DNA of 64,000 bases, from assembly GCA_036365455.1 (NCBI GenBank), contig JAWQUS010000008.1, forward strand, positions 17,157,501 through 17,221,500, read 5' to 3'. Positions 11,221 to 22,361 of the stretch are shown here, in pieces; positions within the stretch are counted from its first letter, which is position 1; every line of letters starts with the position of its first letter. Both the position numbers and the translations under genes were made by a program. The DNA comes from Macrosoma leucophasiata (lineage: Eukaryota; Arthropoda; Insecta; Lepidoptera; Hedylidae). The notes beneath the pieces were generated by a model. It saw only the letters and a list, made by a program, of their open reading frames with translations, did no database searches and was not told the DNA's origin.

Positions 11221-11268
11221 CGGATGTCCTGTAAACAAAGGAATATTCCTTTGTTTACAGGACATCCG
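11221..11268. repeat. Perfect 48-bp palindrome
   Basis: 24-base arms with no spacer: CGGATGTCCTGTAAACAAAG plus GAAT, mirrored exactly. The centre lies between 11244 and 11245. It is followed by the short repeat GGAGACTCCGGAGACT. Confidence 0.85.
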
Positions 11269-11279
11269 GAGACTCCGGA

Positions 11280-12355
11280 GACTGCCTAGGAGATACGTAT
11301 AATGATCGCGTATTTTTTATTTCCTTAACTACATAATAAATAATAATAACTATAACGCTTAGAACTAACCTCTTTCAACTGTCAGAGTACCTAGTAACTG
11401 TTGAATCATCGTCAGTGATAATGCGCGTGGGGGGAACTGCGGAAGGGTGAACACCCTTATACCCTCCGTACCGTCGTTTATATGTTAATTTCAAACGTTT
11501 TTATTGTTTCCCCAGCGACAATGTGGAAAACAAAATGAGTACCTCGTGAACTTGGTGATTTTAATGGAATGGGAAATTGGATGAAGTGAACAGCTTTAGT
11601 AATGTCGAATCGATCAGGTGCGAGCAATGACGTTTCGTCGCATTAGTATTCCCTATGGCGTTCAGTAACACGTCGCTGACCGGGTTCGCGATTTTTCATT
11701 TAGAGTTTCTGTAGGTAGGTGTTTTCAGAAAGGTTCTCCGATGATGACGGATTTCAATTTGATAAATGTTTATTTTTCTTTGGTGACTTAGTAGGTATAC
11801 TTAGTACGAATTCTTTTGAAAGTACGTATAGTATTTTCTTAGCCGCTTCATGATTTTTATACAAAAATAAAGCCGATGGGCACACAAACAAAAAAAACTT
11901 TTTTTTCATCAAACTTTTACGTGTTGTATCTTTGAAAATGACAATGAGGTTTCTAAAACCATTTTTCCTGAGAGTCAGTCGTTTAATGATAGACACTTCC
12001 AAAGTGGATTCCTGGAGACTGAATTACATGTGACAAAGTCGTGAAGTTATGTTTCACTGTCGTCGTGGCAGAATTTCTATGGCATAGCTATGCATCGTAG
12101 CTACGAAAAACCTTACCGCGGACAAGAATATCCATTTCATTTATCTCAGGACATACCTTTATTTCAGTCATTTCTCTTGCACATTTGTACAACACAACTA
12201 CAGAACTAGAAACTAGTATTTATGATGAATAATTTCTTGGAGCCCCACAGGGGAAGCCGGGGAAGGCAATCTGACGTTTAATTTTCAACAGCATTTGTGT
12301 GTGAAAAATACGGATAAATTAATATTAATAAAGCCTTATGCACATTGTAAAAATA
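11280..12355. other. Stretch with no recognised feature
   Basis: AT-rich. The open frames here have no recognisable domain. I see no repeat shared with the rest of the window. Confidence 0.5.
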
Positions 12356-12399
12356 GAGACATGACGCTAACTATACCATTACCTTATTTCGGGTCTGTA

Positions 12400-12578
12400 G
12401 ACTGTTATCTCTTGAGCACCTTTCTACGCGATGTTTGTCGACCATTTTGATCAAATTTTGACCAATACTTACCGGACTATCAGTGCTTACGTAGGCAGAG
12501 ATAACGCTCTACGAATTCGAAACAAGCCGATTGTCTCTTTCGTAAGCTCGATGTGCAATATTTATTGCTGGCTAGGTA
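12400..12578 (-). repeat. I family repeat, copy 1
   Basis: Contains CGACCATTTTGATCAAATTT, GAGATAACGCTCTACGAATT, GATTGTCTCTTTCGTAAGCT and ends CGATGTGCAATATTTATTGC. The same blocks occur at 13144-13300, 47431-47650 and 53789-53996. Confidence 0.6.
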
Positions 12579-13143
12579 CTTTACCTACCTACAATTTTCC
12601 AGTGAGATAAACAAATGAAACAAATGACTACTGAGTGATGTATCTACCTATAGCAAAACCTGTTAGTATTATGTATATTTCTTTAGATCGTAGTGTGAAA
12701 TGGACTTTATAGTAGATAATTGTACCTTTTTTGTCTAAAAAAGCGTTCTTATGCGTGAAACATGTTAATGACCCAACCGTATGTTGTACGGAGATTATTG
12801 GGTAATTATATACGGACAGGCATATTTTTAACCCTTGATATGCCTGTTTGTTTATCACGTTTTGGTGGAGCCGAAAATGAATATTTATCGTCTCTAATTC
12901 AAAACACCGGGAGCAAGGCAAAAGATTTTTTTTATTTAAAATTTTGTCATTTTGAGTAGGGTCTACTGTGCGGCATGCGAAAAATTAAAGCAAGCTCATA
13001 AATTTTGTGCGTTGTAGGCATATTTAAATAAATAAAATTGGGTAATTTAAAAAGGAGTAAGGTACTTTTACAGCCCATATCTAATAGTTTTGGGTTTTGT
13101 TCTTCATTGGACACAGCATTTAGGTACGTAAGTAGGTAGGTAC

Positions 13144-13300
13144 TCGCCAAGAAATATTGCACATCGAGTTTTTGAATGAGAAAATCCGCTAGTTTTGACT
13201 TTTTAGAGCGTTATCTCTGTTGCACACTGCATACGTAAAGCGGCATTGGTCAAAATGGTTGACAAACGTAACGAAGCCTCTACAGAGCCGAAAATATTTT
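13144..13300 (+). repeat. I family repeat, copy 2
   Basis: Starts CCAAGAAATATTGCACATCG and contains AGAGCGTTATCTCTGTTGCA and GGTCAAAATGGTTGACAAAC. Truncated at the right end. Confidence 0.6.
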
Positions 13301-13320
13301 TATATATGTATTTATATTTT

Positions 13321-13395
13321 ACTGGTGGTAGAGCTCCACTGACGGAGCTCGCGGGCGTAGGCACCACCGCGTTATCTAATATACTTGCCGCTATT
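13321..13395 (+). repeat. S family, 5' end only
   Basis: ACTGGTGGTAGAGCTCCACT through ATACTTGCCGCTA. It stops abruptly in AT-rich sequence, so only the head of the S family is present. Confidence 0.7.
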
Positions 13396-13734
13396 TATTA
13401 TTTTTATAAATATTCCTAACATTTGTTAATGTAACAACTAACACTGCGGATATTATGAACACCTGGACGCCCATTTAACTTGAGTATTTTGTAAAGTCCT
13501 GTTTGCCGCAGGCTTTAAAGAGTGGATAAATTACAGAAGGGAAAACTTAAAAATTGTGAAACTTCGCACTAATGAACTTTCCAGCTTTATGATGGCAAAG
13601 TTTATGAAATGGACGAATTAAAAAAAAAAGTTTATTTTTATCAAATTAATGTGATGTTGTGTTTCTCTATAAAACAGTGTAATATAATTACTTGTTGAGG
13701 TTTCTTTTAAAGACCTGTAGTATTTAGTTATGTG

Positions 13735-14045
13735 AATTAATATATTATTTAAAAATATATTTTCACAATCATGTGTTAATGCGAAATAATATAAAACAAT
13801 TATTAAGGGTAAAAGCGACTTCTTTACGATATTCAATAAACTGCAAAGTCTATTATATCGGTTGCCTAACTAGCATAGTTGGCAATAGATGGCGCTGCTG
13901 CTACCATAAAGCAATGCAATAAATGTGAAGGAAAGATTTGACAAATCGGGCAGGACTTCAGTAGCTCAATTGGAAGAGCGGGTGGACTAGATTTCCAGTA
14001 GGCCGCGAGTTCGAGTCTCGCCTGAAGTTCAATTTTTCTTATATA
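13735..14045 (+). repeat. tRNA-bearing retroposon, copy 2
   Basis: Body from about 13735, including AAACAATTATTAAGGGTAAA, GCGACTTCTTTACGATATTC and GATGGCGCTGCTGCTACCAT, then the tRNA-like domain 13954-14029 (GACTTCAGTAGCTCAATTGG ... GTTCGAGTCTCGCCTGAAGT), then TTCAATTTTTCTTAT. The A-box-like (TAGCTCAATTGG) and B-box-like (GTTCGAGTC) elements are both present. The 5' part extends further than copy 3, which is truncated. Confidence 0.7.
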
Positions 14046-14494
14046 AAAAATATTAAAATACATTATAGAATGGTTCAAATGAACGTAGAGATTGTTGTAC
14101 TAACCCCTACATTTTCGAGTCTCAAGAATTTATCAAAAACTTTATACAAAAGGTGGACTTAATGCAACTAAAAGGCATTATCTACCTGTCAACCTTTGGG
14201 TAGAGTCAAAAACAACGAAATAGGCGCGGCGATCTTAAAAAAAAACAATTAGGGGAAATTACTAAAAAATAATAAAATACTTATACAAATTGTAAATATA
14301 TAATATTTATAATAAAAGATAATAGTAAATAAACACTTTTATACATACATTTATATAATTGCGAAAATAACGACCAATAAAATAGATAACAAACACGATA
14401 ACGATGATGAGCAAAGTGAAATGATAACGAGCGAAGTTACATGAGGTCAGCGGCGATGTTTCTAAAAAAAAATGTACAAATACCACATTACCAA

Positions 14495-14692
14495 TTTCAC
14501 AGTACCTGGAAATTTGGTAATGTGCCCGGAGATGTCAACAGGCTCGCCACCTGTTACATGGGCCAACACGTAACCGGCGAATCGTGGGTGTTTGCATGTA
14601 TGCTTTAATGCATGCATTGACCTACCTACCCCTTCTCACCCCATCTGCCTACCCCTTCGGGGATTACAGGCGTGAAGTTACGTTTCTGACTA
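14495..14692 (+). repeat. V SINE, 3' part
   Basis: Lacks the tRNA head. Contains GGTAATGTGCCCGGAGATGT, CAACAGGCTCGCCACCTGTT, GTAACCGGCGAATCGTGGGT and the terminal TACAGGCGTGAAGTTACGTT. Confidence 0.75.
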
Positions 14693-14869
14693 CACCGAAC
14701 ACAACAAAATGATGACACCTTAATGGCTGGAAAAATATTGACATACAAATGAACAGGCTTAATAATTAATTAAGGATAGGTCAGTATCTTCGCCAAGTCG
14801 TGAAGGGGAAGGGTAAAGCCTTATTCGTATTACCTTTTTCTCGAAGTACTTCATGCCATTTTTGACTTC

Positions 14870-14933
14870 CTGTCACTTTGTTGATTATAAATCTAAGGTC
14901 AGACCCTTATTTTTATAAGCAACAAAGTGACAG
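14870..14933. repeat. 64-nt imperfect hairpin
   Basis: Arms 14870-14897 and 14906-14933 pair with 25 of 28 positions matched. The first 14 bp (CTGTCACTTTGTTG) are perfect and the loop is 8 nt. The mismatched-stem shape resembles a microRNA precursor, but there is no expression evidence. Confidence 0.6.
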
Positions 14934-14939
14934 TATCCT

Positions 14940-16195
14940 AAATTAAATCGCATTAAAACATCATAGTGCTGGGCTATCTTGGATATATATATGGATCTTG
15001 TTTCTTAATCAAAGATTGTAACTAGTAGTTTTACATTTTAACAGTAAGTTAGTATACATTAAAATGCAACGTGCTTTAAAATCGTCGTCAAAACAGAGCA
15101 ATTTTCAAAGACAGGTTATGAACGCGTTGAACGAGCATTTTTCAGCCGTTCAGAATATTAAACTCGTTAAAGCTTAATTTTCTTCGTTGAAATCCAAATA
15201 GTGTAGTTAAACTCAGTTAACCACAGATTATCTTGTTTTGATCGTATTTAATTTCGACGCTGAAATCTGCCGTTGTCATAAATAAACCTGTACCTCCTGT
15301 ACATTCCTTCCTGACATTTCCTCATTTTCGACATTCGTTTTTGATTTGTTGATGGTATAACAATTCCACAAATAAATAAAGAATAGTATAGTTAGAAATC
15401 ATAATTATTCGCCAGTCTTATTCTTTGCCAACTTAAAATATGAAAGCTGAGGTGTATCGAAAACATAACAATAATAAAATAAGGATGAAGATCATTGATT
15501 GGTGTTAAGGCTGGAAAGAACAGATGAGGATATCAGAAGGTATTGAAGATGCCCCTTATTGACACGCAACAATACAATAACACGTTAATTTGCAAATCTT
15601 TGATTGAATGTCAAGGTTGTCCCATACAAGAGGCAATTCACCATCCCTCGACGACTTTCTTTATTCGCCGAGTTGAAGACGCCTCTGAATGAATTTTTCA
15701 TTCAATTTCTTATGCCACCACAATGAGGTGAAAAGCTTTCAACTCTTCACACTGATATTTTTTTACTGAATAAGAAAATCGTACGCTCCATCGTTTGTTA
15801 AGATACTTAATTGGTTTTATTACTCGTTTTTAGGAATTAGATTTAAGTAGATAAAATGACTCATGCTAGCATGGAAAAGTATTATAATCTTGAGTTATTC
15901 GTTTGGAACACAACACCTGGAATAAATTATCTAACTCATTATTGAGAGTTAAGCGAGCGATTTTTCCCCATTTTCCTTTTACCTCGACGGTCGGCAGGAA
16001 ATTGAGATTTGTTGTTTATGGTAATTTCAAATGCCATTTATATTTGGTGAAATTAATTAATATAAGACTGATTAAACTCGAACAATATACAGAGACAAAA
16101 TGAGATAGAAATAGGTTCTTGTTGTGCTGCAGTAAAAGGCTGATTGGGGGTTAAAAAGGATTAAAATTCTCTCTAAATAATCTCGGGCATGAACG
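14940..16195. other. Stretch with no recognised feature
   Basis: AT-rich noncoding-looking sequence. The open frames have no domain that I recognise. Confidence 0.5.
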
Positions 16196-16199
16196 TTTT

Positions 16200-16252
16200 G
16201 ATTTTGATTGGTTCACCCAGGTGGACTAAGTAGATGTACCACGGGCAATGAC
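16200..16252 (-). repeat. Terminal fragment of the 62.2-kb MITE family
   Basis: GGTTCACCCAGGTGGACTAA, then AGATGTACCACGGGCAATGACCG. The reverse complement matches the end of the element at 62224-62737 and supports its terminus as a real boundary. Confidence 0.7.
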
Positions 16253-16382
16253 CGGTTTGAATGCGTATATACAAGTAAAACTAGAATAAGTTCAAAACCA
16301 GTGCCTTAGATATATATTTATTTGTCCACTAAGCTTTGTAACTATTTATTACAGAACATACCTAAGCTATTTTTCGCCTTAT

Positions 16383-16730
16383 ATTCATGAATATTTAGAG
16401 GCGGCTCATCAGACGGATCTCCATGTCAGTGACTCGCGACTTTCGACAGTTAATACTGACAGTTTTAAAGCGGCTATAGAGCGGAACAAGGGCTCGAAAC
16501 TGTTCGCCAAAGATCTGTCCATAGGGCAGAGCCATTTAGTCAAGCTTAAGATAGAGGACGACAAAAACGGATGGTGGAAACATGAGCTTGCAGAAGAGAT
16601 CGAGCGGCTTTATGTACAGCTTTATATGACAGCACGATCTCCTAATAACAGTCCCGTAGCAGATCTTAGAGCTGTACTGATCCATCGAAAATATCCCGAA
16701 CGTCAGTCTAGATTAACATCACGTACCTAA
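16383..16730 (+). pseudogene. RTE-like LINE pol fragment, degraded
   Basis: One frame stays open for about 115 codons and ends at TAA 16728-16730, with no initiating Met at its start. It includes the phrases AAIERNKGSKLFAKDLSIGQ, SHLVKLK, WWKHELAEEIERLYVQLY and then DLRAVLIHRKYPERQS. I recognise the pattern (AIE-NKG, LSIGQ-L-L, E-ERFY--LY, DPRA-L-RHY) as the linker between the endonuclease and reverse transcriptase of RTE-clade LINEs; the last block is clearly decayed. No catalytic domain is retained. An exon of a host gene is unlikely. Confidence 0.55.
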
Positions 16731-16837
16731 TGATGGAATCACTAAATCTGGAGAAGGTAGCAGTTTTTGTTTTAATATCAAATCTCTGGTGTTTGATTTT
16801 GAGGGAAAATCTTTGGAAAAAATGTTGTCGTTAAATA

Positions 16838-17161
16838 AAATATTTTAATTAAAAGACTGAAATTATAAGAAAGTTTGAACCTGGTAAAATTGTTGCTCGT
16901 CAGCTTGAAATTACTACTATTCTCAAACTTAATATATACAAGATAGACTTGGAATTTAATAAAATCATAAACGGTAAATTTATTTCAAGTGAAGAATGGC
17001 AGGCCGTCAGGACAAAGGTAGGTAGGTATCATCGCTGCACTAATTGGATTCATCGCCTAATGCCGCACCGCTCTAATTTAATGTCGAGTATTCTAATTAA
17101 AATACTATTTCATCTGGGTCTTGTAAACATACTGCACAATTCATTATTATGTATTATCTAG
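16838..17161 (+). repeat. Local triplicated repeat, unit 1
   Basis: Shares with the units at 17385-17665 and 18770-19240 the ordered blocks AAAATTGTTGCTCGTCAGCT, AATTTAATAAAAT, TCATCGCTGCACTAATTG and ATGCCGCACCGCTCTAATTT. An open frame of 70 codons runs through part of it but is not conserved in the other units. Confidence 0.65.
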
Positions 17162-17345
17162 ATGTTGCCCGCGGCTTCACCCGCGTGCATGTCGTTTTTT
17201 ATATAACTAAGTAAGTAGCCTATGTTCTTTCTCAAAGTCAACTCTATCTCTGTACCAAATTTAATTAAAATCGGCTTAGTCGTTTGGACGTGAAAAGGTA
17301 ACAGACAGACAGAGTTACTTTCGCATTTATAATATTAGTAGGGAT
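17161..17345 (+). repeat. T5 RTE-like SINE
   Basis: Starts GATGTTGCCCGCGGCTTCAC, contains CCTATGTTCTTTCTCAAAGT, CGTTTGGACGTGAAAAGGTA and ends CATTTATAATATTAGTAGGG. A minus-strand copy is at 44137-44325. It lies between units 1 and 2 of the local triplication. Confidence 0.75.
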
Positions 17346-17384
17346 TACAAGACAATAATAAAATCAACTTGTAACATCACTTAC

Positions 17385-17665
17385 ATTAAAATAAAAACTA
17401 TGATGCTTGACTTGATACGTTTACTGAACACCTTTAACAAAATGTTTGTCATAAAATACAATCTCAATAGAATTGAAATTATTACAACGTTGTAACCTAG
17501 GAAAATTGTTGCTCGTTGGATTAAAATACCGATCATTTTCAAACCTAATAAAGTACAGACTTAGGAATTTAATAAAATTCCATGAGGACAAACAACGACA
17601 GTGTCATTGCTGCACTAATTGCATTCGTCGCATGATGCCGCGCCGCTAAACTTCTATCTTATATA
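17385..17665 (+). repeat. Local triplicated repeat, unit 2
   Basis: Contains AAAATTGTTGCTCGTTGGAT, TCATTGCTGCACTAATTGCA and GATGCCGCGCCGCTAAACTT. Its left part (ATGCTTGACTTGATACGTTT) aligns with the left part of unit 3. Confidence 0.65.
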
Positions 17666-17689
17666 TTATTTTATGTAGTTTTTATGCAA

Positions 17690-18296
17690 TGGAAGTGGTT
17701 AACAAGCATGCAGTTCACATTGATGATTGATGACTGCAGCCTACAGACACCCAGAGAAAGGCCAAGATCAAAATTCAGATGCATTACCTCTTCTGAGGCC
17801 TGTGCCGGAAACGACAAGGCCGTACATTACCACCTGACCGGAACACGATAGTGCTGAACACTACCATTTAGCGGCAAGTATATTAGGTAATGAAGCGCGG
17901 TTGGTGTAGATCGTCAGCGATCTACTCGGTTAAGCACTACGGGCGCGGTCGGTTCGTGCGATGGGTGAGCTTAAATGCGCGTTTCCGTGCTTCGGAGGGC
18001 ACGTTAAGCCGTCGGTCCCGGTTGCTATCGATAGATAGCAGTCGTTAAACCTTGTCGGCGTTAGGCCTTATGGACGGTTTGAAAACATCCGACAGCGGGT
18101 GGGCCACTACCCACCCACCTCCACCAATCCGCATTGGAGCAGCGTGGTGGAGTAAGCTCCAGGCCTCCTCCCAAAAAGGGGAGAGACTCGTGCCCAGCAG
18201 TGGGACGTATAATGGGTTGCCATTATTATTATGTTAGGTAATACGGTGATGTCTACGCCCGCAAGCTCCGTCACTAGAGCTCTAGCACCAGTAAAA
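17690..18296 (-). repeat. S family copy split by a LINE insertion
   Basis: 17690-17891 carries the tail-side part of S and 18234-18296 the head-side part (AATACGGTGATGTCTACGCC, then GCTCCGTCACTAGAGCTCTA). The two halves are separated by the CR1-like insertion at 17892-18233, with TTAGGTAAT present on both sides. Confidence 0.8.
17892..18233 (+). mobile_element. CR1-like LINE 3' end, 5'-truncated insertion
   Basis: 342 bp with a 9-bp target duplication TTAGGTAAT (17883-17891 and 18234-18242). It contains GTGCTTCGGAGGGCACGTTA, CAACCTGTCGG-type sequence (AACCTTGTCGGCG), CATTGGAGCAGCGTGGTGGA and GTGCCCAGCAGTGGGACGTA, ending in a TTGCCATTATTATTATG tail. Only the 3' untranslated end is present. 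Confidence 0.8.
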
Positions 18297-18387
18297 AGTA
18301 GTTTAGTAGTAGTAGTAAGTAGTTTAGAACATATTTCACGATCTCAATGAATTGTAAACTATGTCAATAAAGAGGAAAACGTGTTTA

Positions 18388-18735
18388 CCATCATCATCAT
18401 CATCACATTCATCACTCCAGCCGAAAGATAATAATCCACTGCTTTACAAAGCTTTCCCCGAAGATAACCACAGCAGTGTTGTGCGGAACTAAGGGAGAAT
18501 ATGGCCATAATCGCCACGCTTTGCAGACGGATTGGCGATTGCAGTGGCGGTAGTTTTATTGCGGGACGCTGCTTCCTATCCCACATTATTATTTTTACTA
18601 CCGTCCCTATTGGAATGGTTTGACTGCCATTGTTCGGTTGACTGACTGCACTAGTGGAAGAATTGTATTCCAGTACAATTTTTTTTTTCCGCTAGTGAGT
18701 GACGGGGTCGTCACGTGCCGACGCTATAACCACCA
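18388..18735 (-). repeat. G family LINE 3' end
   Basis: The CATCATCATCATCATCAC run is the GAT-repeat tail on the minus strand. It is followed by ATAATCGCCACGCTTTGCAG, GCAGTGGCGGTAGTTTTATT, CCATTGTTCGGTTGACTGAC and GTCGTCACGTGCCGACGC. Same order as at 20860 and 52075 on the plus strand. Confidence 0.7.
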
Positions 18736-18769
18736 TCACATTGATAATAATTAATTCGTGTTTACTGTA

Positions 18770-19240
18770 GACTAATGGATGTCTTTGCAAGTAACAGACG
18801 TGTGACATGAATGTTTTTGTGCTAAATATGTTTTATAACATATTATTTTTATTAGTTTTGTTAAAATAAAAATTGGGATATATGACTTGATGTGTTTATT
18901 TATGAAAAAGTTTGGCTGAGATACTGTAGCAAAATACAATGTTTTAAAGACTGAAATTATCACGCAATTGTAACTGTAACTTTGCTCGTCAGCCTCAAAT
19001 TACTACCATTCACAATTAATAGACAAAGGCTTAGAATGTAATAAAATTGTAAACGGTGAATTTCTCCTCAAGTGAAAAATGGCGGGCCATCAGGACATAT
19101 AACGAGTGTCATCGCTGCACTAATTGCATTCATCGCATTATGCCGCGCCGCTCTAATATATCATTAATTCGTCTAACTTAAATACTTTTTCATGTTATTT
19201 CTGTGAACATGCAGCACAATGCATTATTTTATGTAATGAC
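18770..19240 (+). repeat. Local triplicated repeat, unit 3
   Basis: Contains ATGACTTGATGTGTTTATTT, TTGCTCGTCAGCCTCAAATT, TCATCGCTGCACTAATTGCA and ATGCCGCGCCGCTCTAATAT. It is closer to unit 1 in its right half. Confidence 0.65.
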
Positions 19241-19301
19241 ATGAAAGTGGCAAACAAGTAAATCATACACATTAAAAGTAATATGTAAGTATATGCAGCA
19301 G

Positions 19302-19346
19302 ATGCGGTGGTGCGCCGCGAGCTCCGTCACTGGAGCTCCACCACCA
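19302..19346 (-). repeat. S family head fragment
   Basis: GATGCGGTGGTGCGCCGCGA followed by GCTCCGTCACTGGAGCTCCA, the S family head on the minus strand. Confidence 0.65.
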
Positions 19347-19947
19347 GTCCAGTCCATATGGCGAAAGCAAATTAATAAATATTAACTGGTCATACATAAA
19401 ATGCTTAACGTGTTCCGTTGATTTTGATTTCAGGTGAGTCTCATTATCTGGTCGCGTGATGGCTAGAACCGCCTGCCCACAGAGTAAATTACTCAAATGC
19501 TAATTCGTGCGTTAAAAATAGTACAGGTTACGTACTCATTTAAAAAAGGGGCAAGCGCGCGTCTGCTCTCGCGCAATGTAGAGTTCAATTGGTCGACTGT
19601 TACTCTTAAACCTGTAAGCCTAGTTAGCTATGATGGTTTTCCATTTACTTTGATGTTTATAATATTACCATTAATTTATTCACACATTCAAATATAAGTT
19701 TATCTGCCAGAGTGAGGGAGAACACTTGAGACTAACATAAATTGCCATTATAAAAAGTAATAATCGCAAACAGTTCCGTTAATCGAAACAAAGTCGTAAC
19801 AAATTCACAATATTTTTATACATATCTATCCAACAATACGAACTGGAACTCTACCACTAGTAACTGATCTCAATAAGAAAAGCCACACATGAAATGCATA
19901 CAATCTTGTCAAATATTATTACTGGAACCATACCACCAGTAATAAAT

Positions 19948-20136
19948 GCGGTGGTCCGCATTACCTAATTGATGTGCCGCTAAATGGAAGTGTTTAGCAC
20001 TATCGTGTTCCGGTGAGATGGTAATGTATGTCCCCGAAATAACTATCAGAGGCATAATAACTAAGGTCTAGGTGTCTATAGGCTGCAGTCATCACTTAAC
20101 ATCAGTGTGAACTGTATGCGTGTTTACCACCATATT
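19948..20136 (+). repeat. S family, degraded
   Basis: Contains GTGCCGCTAAATGGAAGTGT, TTAGCACTATCGTGTTCCGG and GGTGTCTATAGGCTGCAGTC. Shorter than the consensus, with internal deletion. Confidence 0.65.
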
Positions 20137-20312
20137 CGGTTACCAAACATTCGGCACTTCGGCCAAATCCCTATTCGTGACATTTCTGATATGTATGCCA
20201 AGTTACAGATTTTTAGTACTAAGAGTCTTTGAGGTAAGCTACGGTCACACGAACAAACGGATATGGAGAAACTACGAGGGTTTCTTGTATACTACGGAAC
20301 CCTTAAAACTTT
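20137..20312 (+). repeat. T3-like repeat
   Basis: Contains GTCTTTGAGGTAAGCTACGG, CACACGAACAAACGGATATG and ACTACGGAACCCTTAAAA, the T3 tail order. Less conserved than the copy at 3305-3527. Confidence 0.5.
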
Positions 20313-20516
20313 TATATCACAACAAAAAACAGTATTTAAATTTATAGGGAAATGAATTAATATTCAAAAAATACTTTTAGGTTAAACGTTTTATCCAGTA
20401 AAATATGAATGCCTAATGACTGCTATCCCCAATTTTCCATTCCGTGTTCAATTCGCGTGGCTTAATGCGATAAGACCGACAGCTTCGGTTCAAAAAAAAA
20501 AACAAAATATAATGAA

Positions 20517-20800
20517 CTAGCTGTCCCGGCAAACCTCGTATTGCCTCAGAATGAAAAAAATGTGTCAAAGGTTTGATAGATACGGACTATTTGTATGGAA
20601 GAATGAAATTGTGGTTTTTACTATTTGCCTTCAATTTCTTCATATTTTCATACCTTTTACCCTTTTTACCTTTTAACCTTCCCTGGACTTCCAAAAATCA
20701 TTCAAAACCAAAATTAGCCAAATCGGTCAAACCGTTCTCGAGTTTTAGCGAGACTAACGAACAGCAATTGATTTATATATATATATATATATAGATAAAT
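20517..20800 (+). repeat. T1 RTE-like SINE, best copy
   Basis: Starts ACTAGCTGTCCCGGCAAACC, contains GGTTTGATAGATACGGACTA, CTTCCCTGGACTTCCAAAAA, AAATTAGCCAAATCGGTCAA and CGTTCTCGAGTTTTAGCGAG. Ends in AACGAACAGCAATTGATTTA and a TATATA run. Other copies: 1206, 9910, 38452 (head only), 40386, 49725 (minus). Confidence 0.75.
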
Positions 20801-20859
20801 AATTTGTCGAAAAAACTTTTACCTATAGCTTTCTATAGGTATATATTTGTCCTTTGACA

Positions 20860-21170
20860 AAGACGTCGGGATCTGACGACCCCTCTCTCCACTAGTGGAG
20901 GAGGATTATTCCACTAGTGCAGTCAGTAGACCGAACAATGGCGATCAAACTTTCCTAATACGGCTGTAGTAAATTCAATAACACGGGGTGGGCAGCAACG
21001 TACCGCGATAAAACTACCGCCACCGCGATCGCCAATTAGCTTGCCAAGCGTGGCAATTATGGCATATTCTCCCCAAAATTACGCACAATCCTGTTGTTGG
21101 CATGCCTGGGGATGGCTTTTGGCAAGTAGTGGACATGTTTCGGCTTAAGTGATGATGACGATGGAAAGGC
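20860..21170 (+). repeat. G family LINE 3' end
   Basis: Runs from ACGTCGGGATCTGACGACCC through GCGATAAAACTACCGCCACC to GCAAGTAGTGGACATGTTTC, and ends with GTGATGATGACGATGG, the GAT-type tail. Confidence 0.7.
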
Positions 21171-21469
21171 CCAGGGCTTAATTCTAATAACATAATCGTC
21201 GTTGAATTGTAATTAAATTGTTCACTTGCTTTAACCAATTTACGCGCCGCATGATAGAGCACGAAAGCGAACTGATTAACCTATGATATGTATTATGTTA
21301 CGAATATATGGTCTCAGTACCTACCTACATTTTCCTTATTTTCTGCTATAGAAACAAATATTGTAAAGAATCTTTTATTTATTCCAATTATTTAATTTTA
21401 GATATAATAGTCAACAATTGTCTTATTACCTTATGCCTTAACTTTAAAACTATATAAATACATATGAAT

Positions 21470-21610
21470 AAAAATAGAAAGAAAGAAAGAAAAAAAAAGG
21501 AAAATAAAAAGAAAACAGAAAAAAGAAAAAGGAAAAGAAAAGAAAAATAAAGAAAAAAGATTATGTATAATGTTACATCCATTATACATAATCTTTTTTC
21601 TTTACTTTTC
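21470..21610. repeat. Purine tract ending in a perfect hairpin
   Basis: About 80 bases of almost pure A/G on the plus strand, then arms 21548-21572 and 21580-21604, which pair perfectly over 25 bp with a 7-nt loop (TTACATC). Confidence 0.75.
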
Positions 21611-22361
21611 TTGTATGTTAATGATGTATATATAATTAACATATGTAGGTATAAAGGACTAATATTTGTTTCAACTGTTAATTGAGGTAAGTATAAAATA
21701 TACGGTCACAGCGTTACGTTACTTAGATATTTCTAAGCAAAAAAATATGCTTTTAAAGTTAACATTGTCGTTAAAAAAAACAACGGCTGAAAATGTCGAT
21801 TTACACTAATTACAATAGGTACTTCGTTTTTTTTTCGTATTTTCAAAATAAATCATTTGGTCATCAACGACAATAACTAGAGCTTTCTGAAGTCTATAGA
21901 GAGGTAGGTAAGTAGGTATTTAATGTTTTTCCAAGTAGGTATGTACATTTCATTTCTACCTCGACCCAGAAAAACGAGATTTTATTGTAAAAATAAGTGC
22001 TTCAGATTCATAGCAATTTATCATACTTCTTTCACAAAAATTATGTGCTTGTACGTTCTTTAGCCCATATTTTTTACGGAATGGGAGTCGTAATATATCG
22101 TTTGATACATGGAACAATAGCTGTTTACTTTGGCATCGACGCCAATATTATATTGACCATCATTTACTGTGTTTGATATGTTCACATAGTTGCGTACCTT
22201 ATACCAGAAGATGGCTAATGTTTAATTGAAGAATATGTAATAATACTACGTGTTTAACGAATACCTCGCGATCCAACATATACATTAACCATCGACGACA
22301 CAACGCAGCATGACCTTAACCAACTCGAAAATTTGATTAGGTATCTAATTTTATAGTAACA

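Noticed and set aside
21388..21642. 84-codon Phe-rich frame
   Set aside because: It is a translation of the purine/pyrimidine tract and hairpin arm, not a protein.
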